Shown: positions 1-8,389 of the stretch, one piece after another
Numbering within the stretch: the stretch's first letter is position 1
How the letters are laid out: every line of letters begins with the position of its first letter
Origin: Pseudomonas saponiphila
GTDB lineage: Bacteria; Pseudomonadota; Gammaproteobacteria; Pseudomonadales; Pseudomonadaceae
Length of the DNA: 64,000 bases
Reading direction: 5' to 3'
Assembly (NCBI RefSeq): GCF_900105185.1
Contig: NZ_FNTJ01000001.1
Location: 4,112,501 to 4,176,500, forward strand
Notes under the pieces: model-generated
Seen by the model: the letters and a program-made list of their open reading frames with translations, nothing else
The model's database searches: none
Told to the model about the DNA's origin: nothing
Position numbers and translations under genes: made by a program

Positions 1-160
1 ACTCCCGTAGCAGGACCTATGGCAAAAAACGCCAGCACCCTTGACCGCTTTCGGCATAGGCCGGCCACCGTGTGCGGCTCTAGACTCGCGCTGGATAACC
101 CGCAGGGCAAGGCAACCGCGCCATGCTCCGCGAAGGCCATGAACAAAGGAAGAGCTGAAG

Positions 161-1012
161 ATGAATCTTGCGACTATCGGGGTGATCGGCGCCGGCACCA
201 TGGGCAACGGCATCGCCCAGGTCTGCGCCCAGGCGGGCTTTGACGTGACCCTGCTGGACATCGCCCAGGGCGCCCTGGACAAGGCCCTGGCCACCATCGG
301 CAAGAACCTCGACCGCCAGGTGAGCAAGGGCACCCTCGGCGAAGACGACAAGCGCGCCGCCCTCGGCCGGATCCGCATCAGCACCGACTACAGCGTGCTC
401 AAGGACGCGCAACTGGTGATCGAAGCCGCCACCGAGAACCTGGACCTCAAGCTCAAGGTGCTGCAGCAGATCGCAGCCCAGGTCGGCGCCGAGTGCGTGA
501 TCGCCTCCAACACCTCGTCGCTGTCGATCACCCAACTGGCGGCCAGCGTCGGCGCGCCGGAGCGCTTTATCGGCCTGCATTTTTTCAACCCGGTGCCGGT
601 GATGGGCCTGATCGAGGTGATCCGCGGCCTGCAGACCAGCGACGCGACCCATGCCCTGGCCATGGACATGGCCCAGCGCCTGGGCAAGACCGCGATCACC
701 GCCGGCAACCGCCCGGGTTTTGTGGTCAACCGCATCCTGGTGCCGATGATCAACGAGGCGATCCTGGTGTTCCAGGAAGGCCTGGCCAGCGCCGAGGACA
801 TCGACGCCGGCATGCGCCTGGGCTGCAACCAGCCGATCGGCCCGCTGGCCCTGGCCGACCTGATCGGCCTGGACACCCTGCTGGCGATCCTTGAGGCCTT
901 CTACGATGGCTTCAACGACAGCAAGTACCGCCCCGCGCCGCTGCTCAAGGAAATGGTTGCCGCCGGTTACCTGGGGCGCAAGACCGGTCGGGGTTTCCAT
1001 CACTATGGCTGA
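161..1012 (+). CDS. 3-hydroxybutyryl-CoA dehydrogenase (3-hydroxyacyl-CoA dehydrogenase family)
   Basis: This 283-residue protein should oxidise (S)-3-hydroxyacyl-CoA to 3-oxoacyl-CoA with NAD(P)+ in the cytoplasm. The N-terminus has the Rossmann motif GVIGAGTMGNGIAQ with the nucleotide-binding acidic residue after the second strand (LLD). The catalytic region IGLHFFNPVPVMGLIEVI carries the family's conserved His, and the C-terminal domain ends in the usual KTGRGF segment. Length is normal for the short single-function enzyme. The start is supported by an AAGGAAGAG ribosome-binding site. The TetR gene overlaps its end, so both are probably co-transcribed. With the ligase and acyl-CoA dehydrogenase further on, it fits a short-chain acyl-CoA degradation locus. 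The exact substrate cannot be read from sequence. Confidence 0.92.
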   Translation: MNLATIGVIGAGTMGNGIAQVCAQAGFDVTLLDIAQGALDKALATIGKNLDRQVSKGTLGEDDKRAALGRIRISTDYSVLKDAQLVIEAATENLDLKLKVLQQIAAQVGAECVIASNTSSLSITQLAASVGAPERFIGLHFFNPVPVMGLIEVIRGLQTSDATHALAMDMAQRLGKTAITAGNRPGFVVNRILVPMINEAILVFQEGLASAEDIDAGMRLGCNQPIGPLALADLIGLDTLLAILEAFYDGFNDSKYRPAPLLKEMVAAGYLGRKTGRGFHHYG

Positions 1013-1601
1013 GCGCTGCTCACGCTTTGCCGAAAGCCGCGACAAGGCCCTGGAGCTGTTCGCCAGCAAGGGCTTCGGCCAGGTCGGCATGCGTGAGCTG
1101 GCGAGCCACCTGGGGCTGACCCCGGGCTCGCTGTACCACCATTACCCGAGCAAGCAGCACCTGCTGCTGGACCTGATCGAGGAGTTCTTCGATGAGCTGC
1201 ACAGCACCCTCAAGCGCCTGCAGCGACGCAAGCTGCAGGGTGACTGCCTGCCAGCGCTGATCCGCGCCCACCTGAAGCTGCACCGGGAATTGCCACGGCA
1301 TTTTCGCCTGGTGGAGCGTGACAGCGGCTGCCTCAATCCCGACCAGCAGGTGCGGGTCGGGCAATTGCGCGAGCGTTACGAGCAGCAGTTGCTGCAACTG
1401 CTGGGTACCCCGCCCGGCCTCGGTGCGGCGGCCCAGCGCGCCGCTGCCCATGCCCTGGCCAACCTGCTCAACAGCGCCCCCGGCTGGTTGAGTGAGCAAC
1501 CGCTGCCCGAGCGTGAACGCGAGGTCCTGCTGGAAAACCTGCTCAGCGGCGCCATCGAGCGGCTAATGGGGGGCGCACCGCTGCACAGCAACGTGGCCTG
1601 A
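1005..1601 (+). CDS. TetR-family transcriptional regulator
   Basis: This 198-residue protein has an N-terminal TetR DNA-binding domain (residues about 5-60: FASKGFGQVGMRELASHLGL, then SLYHHYPSKQHLL) and a helical ligand-binding C-terminus. I start it at the ATG that overlaps the end of the dehydrogenase gene by 8 bases, because an earlier in-frame start would add 38 residues that are only a frame-shadow of that gene. The overlap suggests translational coupling and control of the acyl-CoA genes, probably in response to an acyl-CoA or related ligand. The stop lies three bases from the convergent response-regulator gene. Confidence 0.85.
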   Translation: MAERCSRFAESRDKALELFASKGFGQVGMRELASHLGLTPGSLYHHYPSKQHLLLDLIEEFFDELHSTLKRLQRRKLQGDCLPALIRAHLKLHRELPRHFRLVERDSGCLNPDQQVRVGQLRERYEQQLLQLLGTPPGLGAAAQRAAAHALANLLNSAPGWLSEQPLPEREREVLLENLLSGAIERLMGGAPLHSNVA

Positions 1602-1604
1602 GCC

Positions 1605-2240
1605 TCAGCGCAGCTGCAGCGGGTCCACCAGGCCAGCGGCAATCGCCATGCCCACCAGCGCGGGCAGGTGCTCGGCCTGCATGCGCTTCATCACCCGTGA
1701 GCGATACAGGTCGATGGTCTTGATGCTGACCCCCAGCTGTTCGGCGATCTCGCGGTTGGTGTAGCCCTGCACCAGGGGCAGCAACACGTCCTGCTCCCGT
1801 GGCGTCAGGCTCTGCAGCAACGCCTGCACCCGGGCCTGCCCGGCGCTCTGGCTCTGATGGCGGTCGGCGCGGCTCAGGGCCTGCTGCACGCTGTCCAGCA
1901 GCAGCTGTTGGTTGTAGGGCTTTTCGATGAAATCCACCGCTCCGGCCTTGAACGCGCGCACCACGATGGGCACGTCGGCGTGGCCGCTGACAAAGATCAG
2001 CGGCAGGTGGATATCGCGCTGGCGCAGTTCTTCCTGGACATTCAGCCCGCCCATGCCGGGCATGCGCACATCCAGCAGCACGCAGGCATTGAGGCTGGGG
2101 TCGCAGTGTTCGAGAAACTCGCGGCCGCTGGTGAAGGGCACGGCCTTGAGGCCCACCGACTCCAGGAGCCAGACGGTGGAGTCGAGCATGCCCGGGTCGT
2201 CGTCGACCACATACACCAACTGCTGCGCCTCACGGGTCAT
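1605..2240 (-). CDS. FixJ/LuxR-type response regulator
   Basis: This 211-residue response regulator has a receiver domain with acidic residues VVDDD at 11-15, phospho-acceptor Asp57 (LLDVRMPGMGG) and Lys107 (EKPYN). A C-terminal LuxR helix-turn-helix follows (about 148-195: LTPREQDVLLPLVQGYTNREIAEQLGVS, split by the usual turn). It is FixJ-like in length and layout. Its start codon overlaps the stop of the upstream kinase as ATGA, so the two form a translationally coupled pair. The likely targets are the divergent ligase and acyl-CoA dehydrogenase genes; this is inferred from position only. Confidence 0.88.
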   Translation of the reverse strand: MTREAQQLVYVVDDDPGMLDSTVWLLESVGLKAVPFTSGREFLEHCDPSLNACVLLDVRMPGMGGLNVQEELRQRDIHLPLIFVSGHADVPIVVRAFKAGAVDFIEKPYNQQLLLDSVQQALSRADRHQSQSAGQARVQALLQSLTPREQDVLLPLVQGYTNREIAEQLGVSIKTIDLYRSRVMKRMQAEHLPALVGMAIAAGLVDPLQLR

Positions 2241-4126
2241 TGCCTTGCTCCTGTGGTTGGGTGGGAAGTTGCACCGGGATCGGCCGGGGCCGTGGCCGGC
2301 AGGTAGCAGCACATCGTCAAGCCACGGTCCTGGGGCTTGGCCTGCAAGTCGCCGCCAAAGCCTTCGACGATGCTGCGGCTCATGGACAATCCGAGCCCCA
2401 GGCCGTTGGCCTTGCTGGTGTAGAACGGGGTGAACAGTTGCGGCAGTTGCTCGGCCGAGACGCCCGGCCCCTGGTCGCTGACGCTGATCCGCACCCCGCC
2501 CTCGGCCGCTGCTTCGGCGCCCAGCACAATGTTCGAGCCTTGCTGTGGATGCACTTCGCGGTTGGCCTCGATGGCGTTGCGCAACAGGTTCAGCAGCACC
2601 TGCTCCAGCAGCACCCGGTCGGCGTACACCGGCGGCAGATTATCCGCCAGGCGCAACTCGATCGCCACCTCACAGGACTGGGCTTCCCAGGCACACAGGC
2701 GCACGGTTTCCCGGGCCACCTCGGCGATATCCAGGGCCTGCACCCGGCGCCCGCCCTTGCGCAAAAAGGCCCGCAGGCGCTTGATCACTTCGGCGGCGTG
2801 GGTCGCCTGTTCGGCGATCCGCTCCAGGCCCTGGGCGACCTTGCCGGCGGCCTCGGGCTGAGTGTCCAGGGCCTGCAAATAGCGTTGGCTGGCATTGGCG
2901 TAGTTGACCACCGCCGCCAGTGGCTGGTTGATCTCGTGGGCGATGCCCGAGGCCAGTTCGCCCAGGGTCACCAGCCGCGCGCTGTGGGCCAGCTCGTCCT
3001 GGTGATGGCGCTGCTGGGCCTCGCGCAGTTCGCGCTCGCTCTGGTCGTGGGCCACCAGGGAATAGAAGCGCTCGCCACTGGCCGCGCGGTGGGCCAGGAG
3101 CATCAGCGACACCGGCACCGAGGCGCCGCCGGCCGGCGGTTGCAGGCGCGCCTCGATGCTCCAGCGGCCGCTGCGCTCGGCGCGCTCCCAGCCCTCGCGC
3201 TGCAGGCTGTCCAGCACTTGAGCGCTGAGTATCGAGGCCAGACCGGGCATCGCCTGATCAGCCGCGAGCCCCAGGGTGCGCCGCGCCGCCGGGTTGAGGT
3301 AGGTCACGGCGCCACCGGGCTGGATGAACAGCACCGGGTCGGGGTTGGCTTCCACCACTTCCGCCAGGCGCCGCTTGTTCTCTTCGGCCTGGACCCGGGC
3401 AGTGATGTCCCGGGACACCGCCACCACTTCCACCACGGTGCCGGTGTAGGTATCGCGGATGCCCCTGCAGGCGGTTTCGAACCACAGGTAATGGCCGTCG
3501 CGGTGGCGGATGCGGTAGGTCATGGTGTGGTAGCCGTCCTGCTCCAGGGCGTCGCGGGTACGCTGCATCAGCCCGGCCAGGCCCTTGCTGTGGAACAGGC
3601 TGCGGGCCAGCAGGCCGCGCAGTTGTTCGGGCCAGTAGCCGAGCAGGGTCCAGGACGCCGGCGAAGCGTCGAGGAAGGTGCCGTCCGGGGTGTGCCGGGA
3701 AATCAGGTCGGTGGTGTTCTCGGTGATCAACCGGTACAGGCGCCGGGCCCGGGCCGAGTCGCGCTCGGCCTGGACCTGGGCGGTGGCCTCCTGACAGCGC
3801 GCCAGCACCCGCTGGCGCAGGGGGTCGGGGATGAAGCTCCAGAGCAGGATGCGTTCGCCGCACTGGGCTTCCACCTGTTCGATGGCGCGCTGCTGCTCCA
3901 GGCAGGCGCGCACCAGGGCCGGGTGGTTGATCGGCAGCAGGGCCGCGAGATCGCCAGTGGCCGCATCGTCCAGCCACTGGCGCAACGCCGGGTTGAGGTC
4001 CAGCGGCTGCGCCTGGGCGTCCAGCAGCAGGCTGGGCTGCGGGTCGTGGCCCAGCCAGGGCGAGTCCGGCAGCTGGCCTTCGCGCTGTAGCTGCAACCAG
4101 CGGCTCAGGTGGGTGGAGGTGGGCAT
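2237..4126 (-). CDS. PAS-domain sensor histidine kinase (FixL-like)
   Basis: This 629-residue kinase has no obvious transmembrane segment, so it is probably a cytoplasmic sensor. After a helical N-terminus it has one PAS domain with a PAC tail (about 130-245, ending VVAVSRDITARVQAEE), a second PAS domain (about 250-365), then the kinase core: H-box GIAHEINQPL with His397, N-box around Asn516 (LLRNAIEAN), DQGPG at 551-555 and GLGLGL at 575-580. This HisKA/HATPase arrangement is that of FixL, DctB and related kinases. It is coupled to the response regulator downstream. What the PAS domains bind is unknown; there is no clear haem-binding signature. Confidence 0.88.
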   Translation of the reverse strand: MPTSTHLSRWLQLQREGQLPDSPWLGHDPQPSLLLDAQAQPLDLNPALRQWLDDAATGDLAALLPINHPALVRACLEQQRAIEQVEAQCGERILLWSFIPDPLRQRVLARCQEATAQVQAERDSARARRLYRLITENTTDLISRHTPDGTFLDASPASWTLLGYWPEQLRGLLARSLFHSKGLAGLMQRTRDALEQDGYHTMTYRIRHRDGHYLWFETACRGIRDTYTGTVVEVVAVSRDITARVQAEENKRRLAEVVEANPDPVLFIQPGGAVTYLNPAARRTLGLAADQAMPGLASILSAQVLDSLQREGWERAERSGRWSIEARLQPPAGGASVPVSLMLLAHRAASGERFYSLVAHDQSERELREAQQRHHQDELAHSARLVTLGELASGIAHEINQPLAAVVNYANASQRYLQALDTQPEAAGKVAQGLERIAEQATHAAEVIKRLRAFLRKGGRRVQALDIAEVARETVRLCAWEAQSCEVAIELRLADNLPPVYADRVLLEQVLLNLLRNAIEANREVHPQQGSNIVLGAEAAAEGGVRISVSDQGPGVSAEQLPQLFTPFYTSKANGLGLGLSMSRSIVEGFGGDLQAKPQDRGLTMCCYLPATAPADPGATSHPTTGARQ

Positions 4127-4164
4127 CGTCGATCAACCTGTGGGAGGCAATAGCGGCTTTTTAA

Positions 4165-4182
4165 TATAGTACAATTACTATA
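4165..4182. promoter_or_regulatory. Perfect palindrome in the divergent kinase/ligase promoter region
   Basis: TATAGTA-CAAT-TACTATA is a perfect 7-bp inverted repeat with a 4-bp spacer, 39 bases upstream of the sensor-kinase start and about 380 bases upstream of the ligase. A related GTAGTAC lies about 10 bases further on. It could be the binding site of the FixJ-like regulator or part of the kinase promoter. The 438-bp gap between the two genes otherwise holds the AT-rich stretch around 4160-4230 and the REP cluster. Confidence 0.45.
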
Positions 4183-4305
4183 CAACCCAGGTAGTACTTC
4201 CATATCAATCGACAAACAGTATATAAAAGACCCCGGATAAGTCACCGAGCTTTCGCTGGGTGTGTTGCGTACCTGCAAGGAACGCCTGATAGGAATCGCC
4301 TGATC

Positions 4306-4466
4306 GTAGGAGCTGGCTTGCCAGCGAAGGGGCCCGTGAGATCGCTTTCGCCGGCAAGCCGGCTCCTACGAGTGAAGGTGTTCTTGAGATCGCCTTCGCC
4401 GGCAAGCCGGCTCCTACGAGTGGTGGTGTTCTTGAGATCGCCTTCGCCGGCAAGCCGGCTCCTGCA
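4306..4466. repeat. Cluster of Pseudomonas REP units
   Basis: One forward arm (GTAGGAGCTGGCTTGCCAGC) is followed by three inverted arms with the core CGCCGGCAAGCCGGCTCCTAC, spaced by about 54-58 bases with similar linkers (GTGAAGGTGTTCTTGAGATCGC type). This is the standard Pseudomonas extragenic palindrome. The three inverted copies look like a local tandem amplification. It lies upstream of the acyl-CoA ligase. Confidence 0.9.
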
Positions 4467-4564
4467 GGTGAAGGTGTCGGTGAGATCAGGGCTCCGGGTA
4501 CACAGCACGCGCACCGCAAGCATCGGCCAATAGAGCTAATAATCAGCCACCGGGTACCCGAACC

Positions 4565-6187
4565 ATGTCCATCTACGAGCAAGGCCTCGCGCCGTCTGCC
4601 GTCAACCATATCGCCCTCTCCCCCTTGAGCTTCATCGAGCGCACCGCTGCGGTTTACCCCGAATATCCGGCGGTGATCCACGGTTCGATCCGCCGCACCT
4701 GGGCCCAGACCTACAGCCGCTGCCGGCGCCTGGCTTCGGCCCTGGCCGGCCGTGGCATCGGCCAGAACGACACGGTGGCGGTGATGCTGCCGAACATCCC
4801 GGCGATGCTCGAGGCGCATTTTGGCGTGCCGATGATCGGCGCCGTGCTCAATGCCCTCAACGTGCGCCTGGATGCCGAGGCCATCGCCTTCATGCTGGCC
4901 CACGGCGAAGCCAAGGTGCTGATCGCCGATCGCGAATTCCACGGGGTGATCCACGCCGCGGTGGCGATGCTCGATCACCCACCGCTGGTGATCGATGTCG
5001 ACGACCCGGAATATGGCGAAGGCCAGGCGGTCAGCGATCTGGACTACGAGGCCTTTCTCGCCGAGGGCGACCCGGTGTATCCCTGGCAGTGGCCGCAGGA
5101 CGAATGGCAAGCCATCGCCCTGAACTACACCTCGGGCACCACCGGCAACCCCAAGGGCGTGGTCTATCACCACCGCGGCGCCTACCTCAATTCCCTGGGC
5201 AACCAGATGATCTGGGCCATGGGCAACCACCCGGTGTACCTCTGGACCCTGCCGATGTTCCACTGCAACGGCTGGTGCTACCCGTGGATCGTCACCGCCC
5301 TGGGCGGCGTGCATGTGTTCCTGCGCCGGGTCGATCCGCAGAAGATCCTCAACCTGATCCGCGAGCATCAGGTCACTCACCTGTGCGGCGCGCCGATTGT
5401 GCTCAATGCCCTGGTGAACATGCCGGAATCGGCCAAGGCGGCCATCGACCACCCGGTCAACGCCATGGTCGCCGGGGCCGCGCCACCGGCCAAGGTGATC
5501 GGCGCGGTGGAGGAAATGGGCATCAAGGTCACTCACGTCTACGGCCTGACCGAGGTCTATGGCCCGGTGACGCTGTGTGCATGGCACGCCGCCTGGGATG
5601 AGCTGCCCCTGGAACAGCGGGCGCAGATCAAGTCACGCCAGGGGGTGCGCTATCCGACCCTGGAAGGGCTGATGGTGGCCGACCCGAAAAGCCTCGAACC
5701 CACGCCCCGAGACGGCCAGACCATCGGCGAGATCTTCATGCGCGGCAACACCGTGATGAAGGGCTACCTGAAGAACCCCAGCGCCACCGCCGAGGCCTTC
5801 GAGGGCGGCTGGTTCCACACCGGCGACCTGGGGGTGACCCACCCGGACGGCTATATCGAGATCCGCGACCGGCTCAAGGACATCATCATTTCCGGCGGCG
5901 AGAACATCTCCACCATTGAGCTGGAAGGCGTGCTCTATCGCCACCCGGCGGTGCTGGAAGCGGCGGTGGTGGCCCGGCCCGACGAAAAATGGGGGGAAAC
6001 GCCCTGCGCCTTCGTCACCCTCAAGGCCGACCACCAGGACGTGAGCGAAGCCGAGATCATCGCCTTCTGCCGCGAACACCTGGCGGGCTTCAAGGTGCCG
6101 CGCACCGTGGTCTTCAGCACCTTGCCCAAGACCTCCACCGGCAAGATCCAGAAGTTCGTCCTGCGCGACCTGGCGAAAAACCTCTAG
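4565..6187 (+). CDS. AMP-forming acyl-CoA ligase (acyl-CoA synthetase)
   Basis: This 540-residue ANL-superfamily enzyme should activate a carboxylic acid to its CoA thioester through an acyl-adenylate. The P-loop motif YTSGTTGNPKG is at about 188-198, VYGLTEVYG is the A5 motif, FHTGDLG and RDRLKDIIISGGENIS are the A7/A8 hinge region, and the C-terminal catalytic lysine is in PKTSTGKIQKF (about Lys528). It resembles the medium-chain/DmdB-type ligases. The acyl-CoA dehydrogenase downstream is of the DmdC type that often accompanies them. The natural acid is unknown; short or medium-chain or branched acids are plausible. Confidence 0.9.
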   Translation: MSIYEQGLAPSAVNHIALSPLSFIERTAAVYPEYPAVIHGSIRRTWAQTYSRCRRLASALAGRGIGQNDTVAVMLPNIPAMLEAHFGVPMIGAVLNALNVRLDAEAIAFMLAHGEAKVLIADREFHGVIHAAVAMLDHPPLVIDVDDPEYGEGQAVSDLDYEAFLAEGDPVYPWQWPQDEWQAIALNYTSGTTGNPKGVVYHHRGAYLNSLGNQMIWAMGNHPVYLWTLPMFHCNGWCYPWIVTALGGVHVFLRRVDPQKILNLIREHQVTHLCGAPIVLNALVNMPESAKAAIDHPVNAMVAGAAPPAKVIGAVEEMGIKVTHVYGLTEVYGPVTLCAWHAAWDELPLEQRAQIKSRQGVRYPTLEGLMVADPKSLEPTPRDGQTIGEIFMRGNTVMKGYLKNPSATAEAFEGGWFHTGDLGVTHPDGYIEIRDRLKDIIISGGENISTIELEGVLYRHPAVLEAAVVARPDEKWGETPCAFVTLKADHQDVSEAEIIAFCREHLAGFKVPRTVVFSTLPKTSTGKIQKFVLRDLAKNL

Positions 6188-6211
6188 CCTGAATACACCG
6201 ACCCAGCCCTT

Positions 6212-6355
6212 GTAGGAGCTGGCTTGCCAGCGAAGGCGCTCTCACCGGCCCATCCCTCGCAGGAGCTGGCCGGGCGGCGCTCCGCTTGCCAGCGAAGGCC
6301 TTGGCCAGGGCGATGCCTGGCTCGCGGGCCTGTTCGCCGGCAAGCCGGCTCCTAC
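6212..6355. repeat. REP units between ligase and acyl-CoA dehydrogenase genes
   Basis: A forward arm (GTAGGAGCTGGCTTGCCAGC) and a terminal inverted arm (CGCCGGCAAGCCGGCTCCTAC) flank a middle unit in which the arm is interrupted by an extra block (GGCCGGGCGGCGCTCCG) between CAGGAGCT and CTTGCCAGCGAAGG. REP units here may stabilise or partly terminate the ligase transcript. Confidence 0.85.
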
Positions 6356-6430
6356 CAGGTGGCGGGGTCTGGGTTTTCGATTCATGCGGCCACGGCCGTT
6401 CAACCTCCCCTTTTGCCCGAGGTTCCTGCA

Positions 6431-8203
6431 ATGCCCGAATTCAATGCTCCGCTGCGCGACATGCGCTTTGTCCTGCATGAAGTGTTCAACGCGCCAAAGC
6501 TCTGGGCGCGCCTGCCGGCCCTGGCCGACACCGTGGACGCCGACACCGCCGACGCGATTCTCGAAGAAGCGGCCAAGGTCACCGCCAACCTGATCGCCCC
6601 GCTCAACCGCAGCGGCGACGAGGAAGGCGCCAGCTGGCACGCCGGGCAGGTGCGCACCCCGGCCGGTTTCAAGGAGGCCTACCGCACCTACATCGAGGGC
6701 GGCTGGGTCGGCCTGAGCGGCAACCCGGCCTACGGCGGCATGGGCATGCCGAAGATGCTCGCGGTGCAGTTCGAAGAGATGCTCTACGCCGCCAATTCCA
6801 GTTTCGCCCTGTATTCGGCCCTGAGTTCCGGGGCCTGCCTGGCCATCGACGCCCACGCCAGCGAGGAACTCAAGCAGCGCTACCTGCCGCCGATGTACGA
6901 AGGCCGCTGGGCCGGCTCCATGTGCCTGACCGAAGCCCATGCCGGCACCGACCTGGGGATCATCCGCACCCGCGCCGAACCCCAGGCCGACGGCAGCTAC
7001 CGCATCAGCGGCAGCAAGATCTTCATCACCGGCGGCGAACAGGACCTGACCGAGAACATCGTCCACCTGGTGCTGGCCAAGCTGCCGGACGCCCCGGCCG
7101 GGCCCAAGGGGATCTCGCTGTTCCTGGTGCCGAAGATCCATGTCGACGCCAATGGCAATCTCGGTGCGGCCAACGCGGTGAGCTGCGGCTCCATCGAACA
7201 CAAGATGGGCATCAAGGCCTCGGCCACCTGCGTGCTGAACTTCGACGGCGCCAGCGGCTGGCTGATCGGCGAGGCCAACAAGGGCCTGGCGGCGATGTTC
7301 ACCATGATGAACTACGAGCGCCTGTCGATCGGCATCCAGGGCATCGGCTGCGCCGAGAACTCCTACCAGAACGCCCGTACCTATGCCCGCCAGCGCATCC
7401 AGAGCCGCTCCCCGGCAGGTCCGGTGGCCAAGGACCAGATCGCCGACCCGATCATCGTCCACCCCGATGTGCGGCGCATGCTGCTAAGCATGAAGGCCAT
7501 GACCGAGGGCGGCCGGGCGTTTGCCAGCTACGTCGGCCAGCAACTGGACCTGGCCAAGTTCGCCGACCAGCCCCACGAGCGGCACAACGCCGAAGCCCTG
7601 GTGGCGCTGCTGACCCCGGTGGCCAAGGCCTTCTTCACCGACACCGGGCTGGACAGCTGCGTGCTCGGCCAGCAGATCTTCGGCGGCCACGGCTACATTC
7701 GCGAATGGGGCCAGGAGCAACTGGTGCGCGACGTGCGCATCGCCCAAATCTACGAAGGCACCAATGGCATCCAGGCCCTGGACCTCTTGGGGCGCAAGGT
7801 GGTGGGCAACGGCGGCGTGGCCCTGCGCCTGTTCACCGGCGAGATCCGCGACTATGCCTACCTGCCCGGCGCCGCCTACGCCGCCGAGCTGCTGGACGCA
7901 GTGCAGCGCCTGGAAGACCTCAGCGACTGGCTGCGCGAGCAGGCCGCGCAGAACCCCAACGCGGTGGGCAGCGCCTGCGTCGAATACCTGCAGCTGTTCG
8001 GCTACGTGGCCTACGCCTACCTGTGGGCGCGCATGGCCCAGGTGGCCGAGCACCGGCGCGCCGAGGACGACGGCTTCTATGGCGCCAAGCTGGCCACCGC
8101 GCGCTTCTACTTCAGCCGCCTGTTGCCGCGCATCCTCAGCCTGGAGCAGAGCATCCGCGCCGGCAGTTCCCCGCTGTTCGGCCTGGAGGCCGAGCAGTTC
8201 TGA
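6431..8203 (+). CDS. Acyl-CoA dehydrogenase, DmdC-like long form
   Basis: This 590-residue flavoprotein should introduce a trans-2,3 double bond into acyl-CoA, passing electrons to ETF. It is about 200 residues longer than ordinary acyl-CoA dehydrogenases and has the N-terminal extension (MPEFNAPLRDMRFVLHEVF) and extended C-terminus of the DmdC/FadE-like subfamily. Visible motifs are MCLTEAHAGTDLG in the flavin domain, ISGSKIFITGGEQDL, and GQQIFGGHGYIREWGQEQLVRDVRI near the C-terminal flavin site, followed by AQIYEGTNGIQALDLLGRK which includes the usual catalytic Glu position. The start is the ATG in front of PEFNAPLRD; earlier codons are in REP sequence. It probably acts on the product of the upstream ligase. 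Confidence 0.9.
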   Translation: MPEFNAPLRDMRFVLHEVFNAPKLWARLPALADTVDADTADAILEEAAKVTANLIAPLNRSGDEEGASWHAGQVRTPAGFKEAYRTYIEGGWVGLSGNPAYGGMGMPKMLAVQFEEMLYAANSSFALYSALSSGACLAIDAHASEELKQRYLPPMYEGRWAGSMCLTEAHAGTDLGIIRTRAEPQADGSYRISGSKIFITGGEQDLTENIVHLVLAKLPDAPAGPKGISLFLVPKIHVDANGNLGAANAVSCGSIEHKMGIKASATCVLNFDGASGWLIGEANKGLAAMFTMMNYERLSIGIQGIGCAENSYQNARTYARQRIQSRSPAGPVAKDQIADPIIVHPDVRRMLLSMKAMTEGGRAFASYVGQQLDLAKFADQPHERHNAEALVALLTPVAKAFFTDTGLDSCVLGQQIFGGHGYIREWGQEQLVRDVRIAQIYEGTNGIQALDLLGRKVVGNGGVALRLFTGEIRDYAYLPGAAYAAELLDAVQRLEDLSDWLREQAAQNPNAVGSACVEYLQLFGYVAYAYLWARMAQVAEHRRAEDDGFYGAKLATARFYFSRLLPRILSLEQSIRAGSSPLFGLEAEQF

Positions 8204-8243
8204 GTGCCTGGGCAGGGCGCCCGCCGCCCTGCCCCAGCTTCAG

Positions 8244-8306
8244 CGCCAAGCGCCAAGCGCCAAGCTCCAAGCTCCAAGCTCCAAGCTCCAAGCTCCAAGC
8301 TCCAAG
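8244..8306. repeat. Tandem heptanucleotide repeat (CGCCAAG)3(CTCCAAG)6
   Basis: Nine uninterrupted 7-bp units lie just after the acyl-CoA dehydrogenase stop: three CGCCAAG, then six CTCCAAG. It is not coding in any supported gene. The length is not a multiple of three, and such tracts commonly vary in copy number by slippage. Confidence 0.9.
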
Positions 8307-8389
8307 CTCAGGCAACAGCACACCCCACGGATGCAAAACCTCAACCGGCCCGGCATACTTCGCACCCGGACACCGCCCAAGGAAGAAAC

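Noticed and set aside
1..160. A gene entering from the left edge
   Set aside because: No frame with credible coding character reaches the hydroxybutyryl-CoA dehydrogenase start; the segment is probably its promoter region, though no clear -35/-10 pair was found.
2240..4090. Long plus-strand open frame opposite the sensor kinase
   Set aside because: It is a GC-rich antisense shadow with Gln/Gly/His-rich low-complexity translation and no ribosome-binding site, while the minus-strand kinase has all motifs.
4306..4466. Regularly spaced repeats that could be taken for a CRISPR array
   Set aside because: The units are inverted and imperfect REP palindromes, spacers are near-identical to one another and there are no cas genes.
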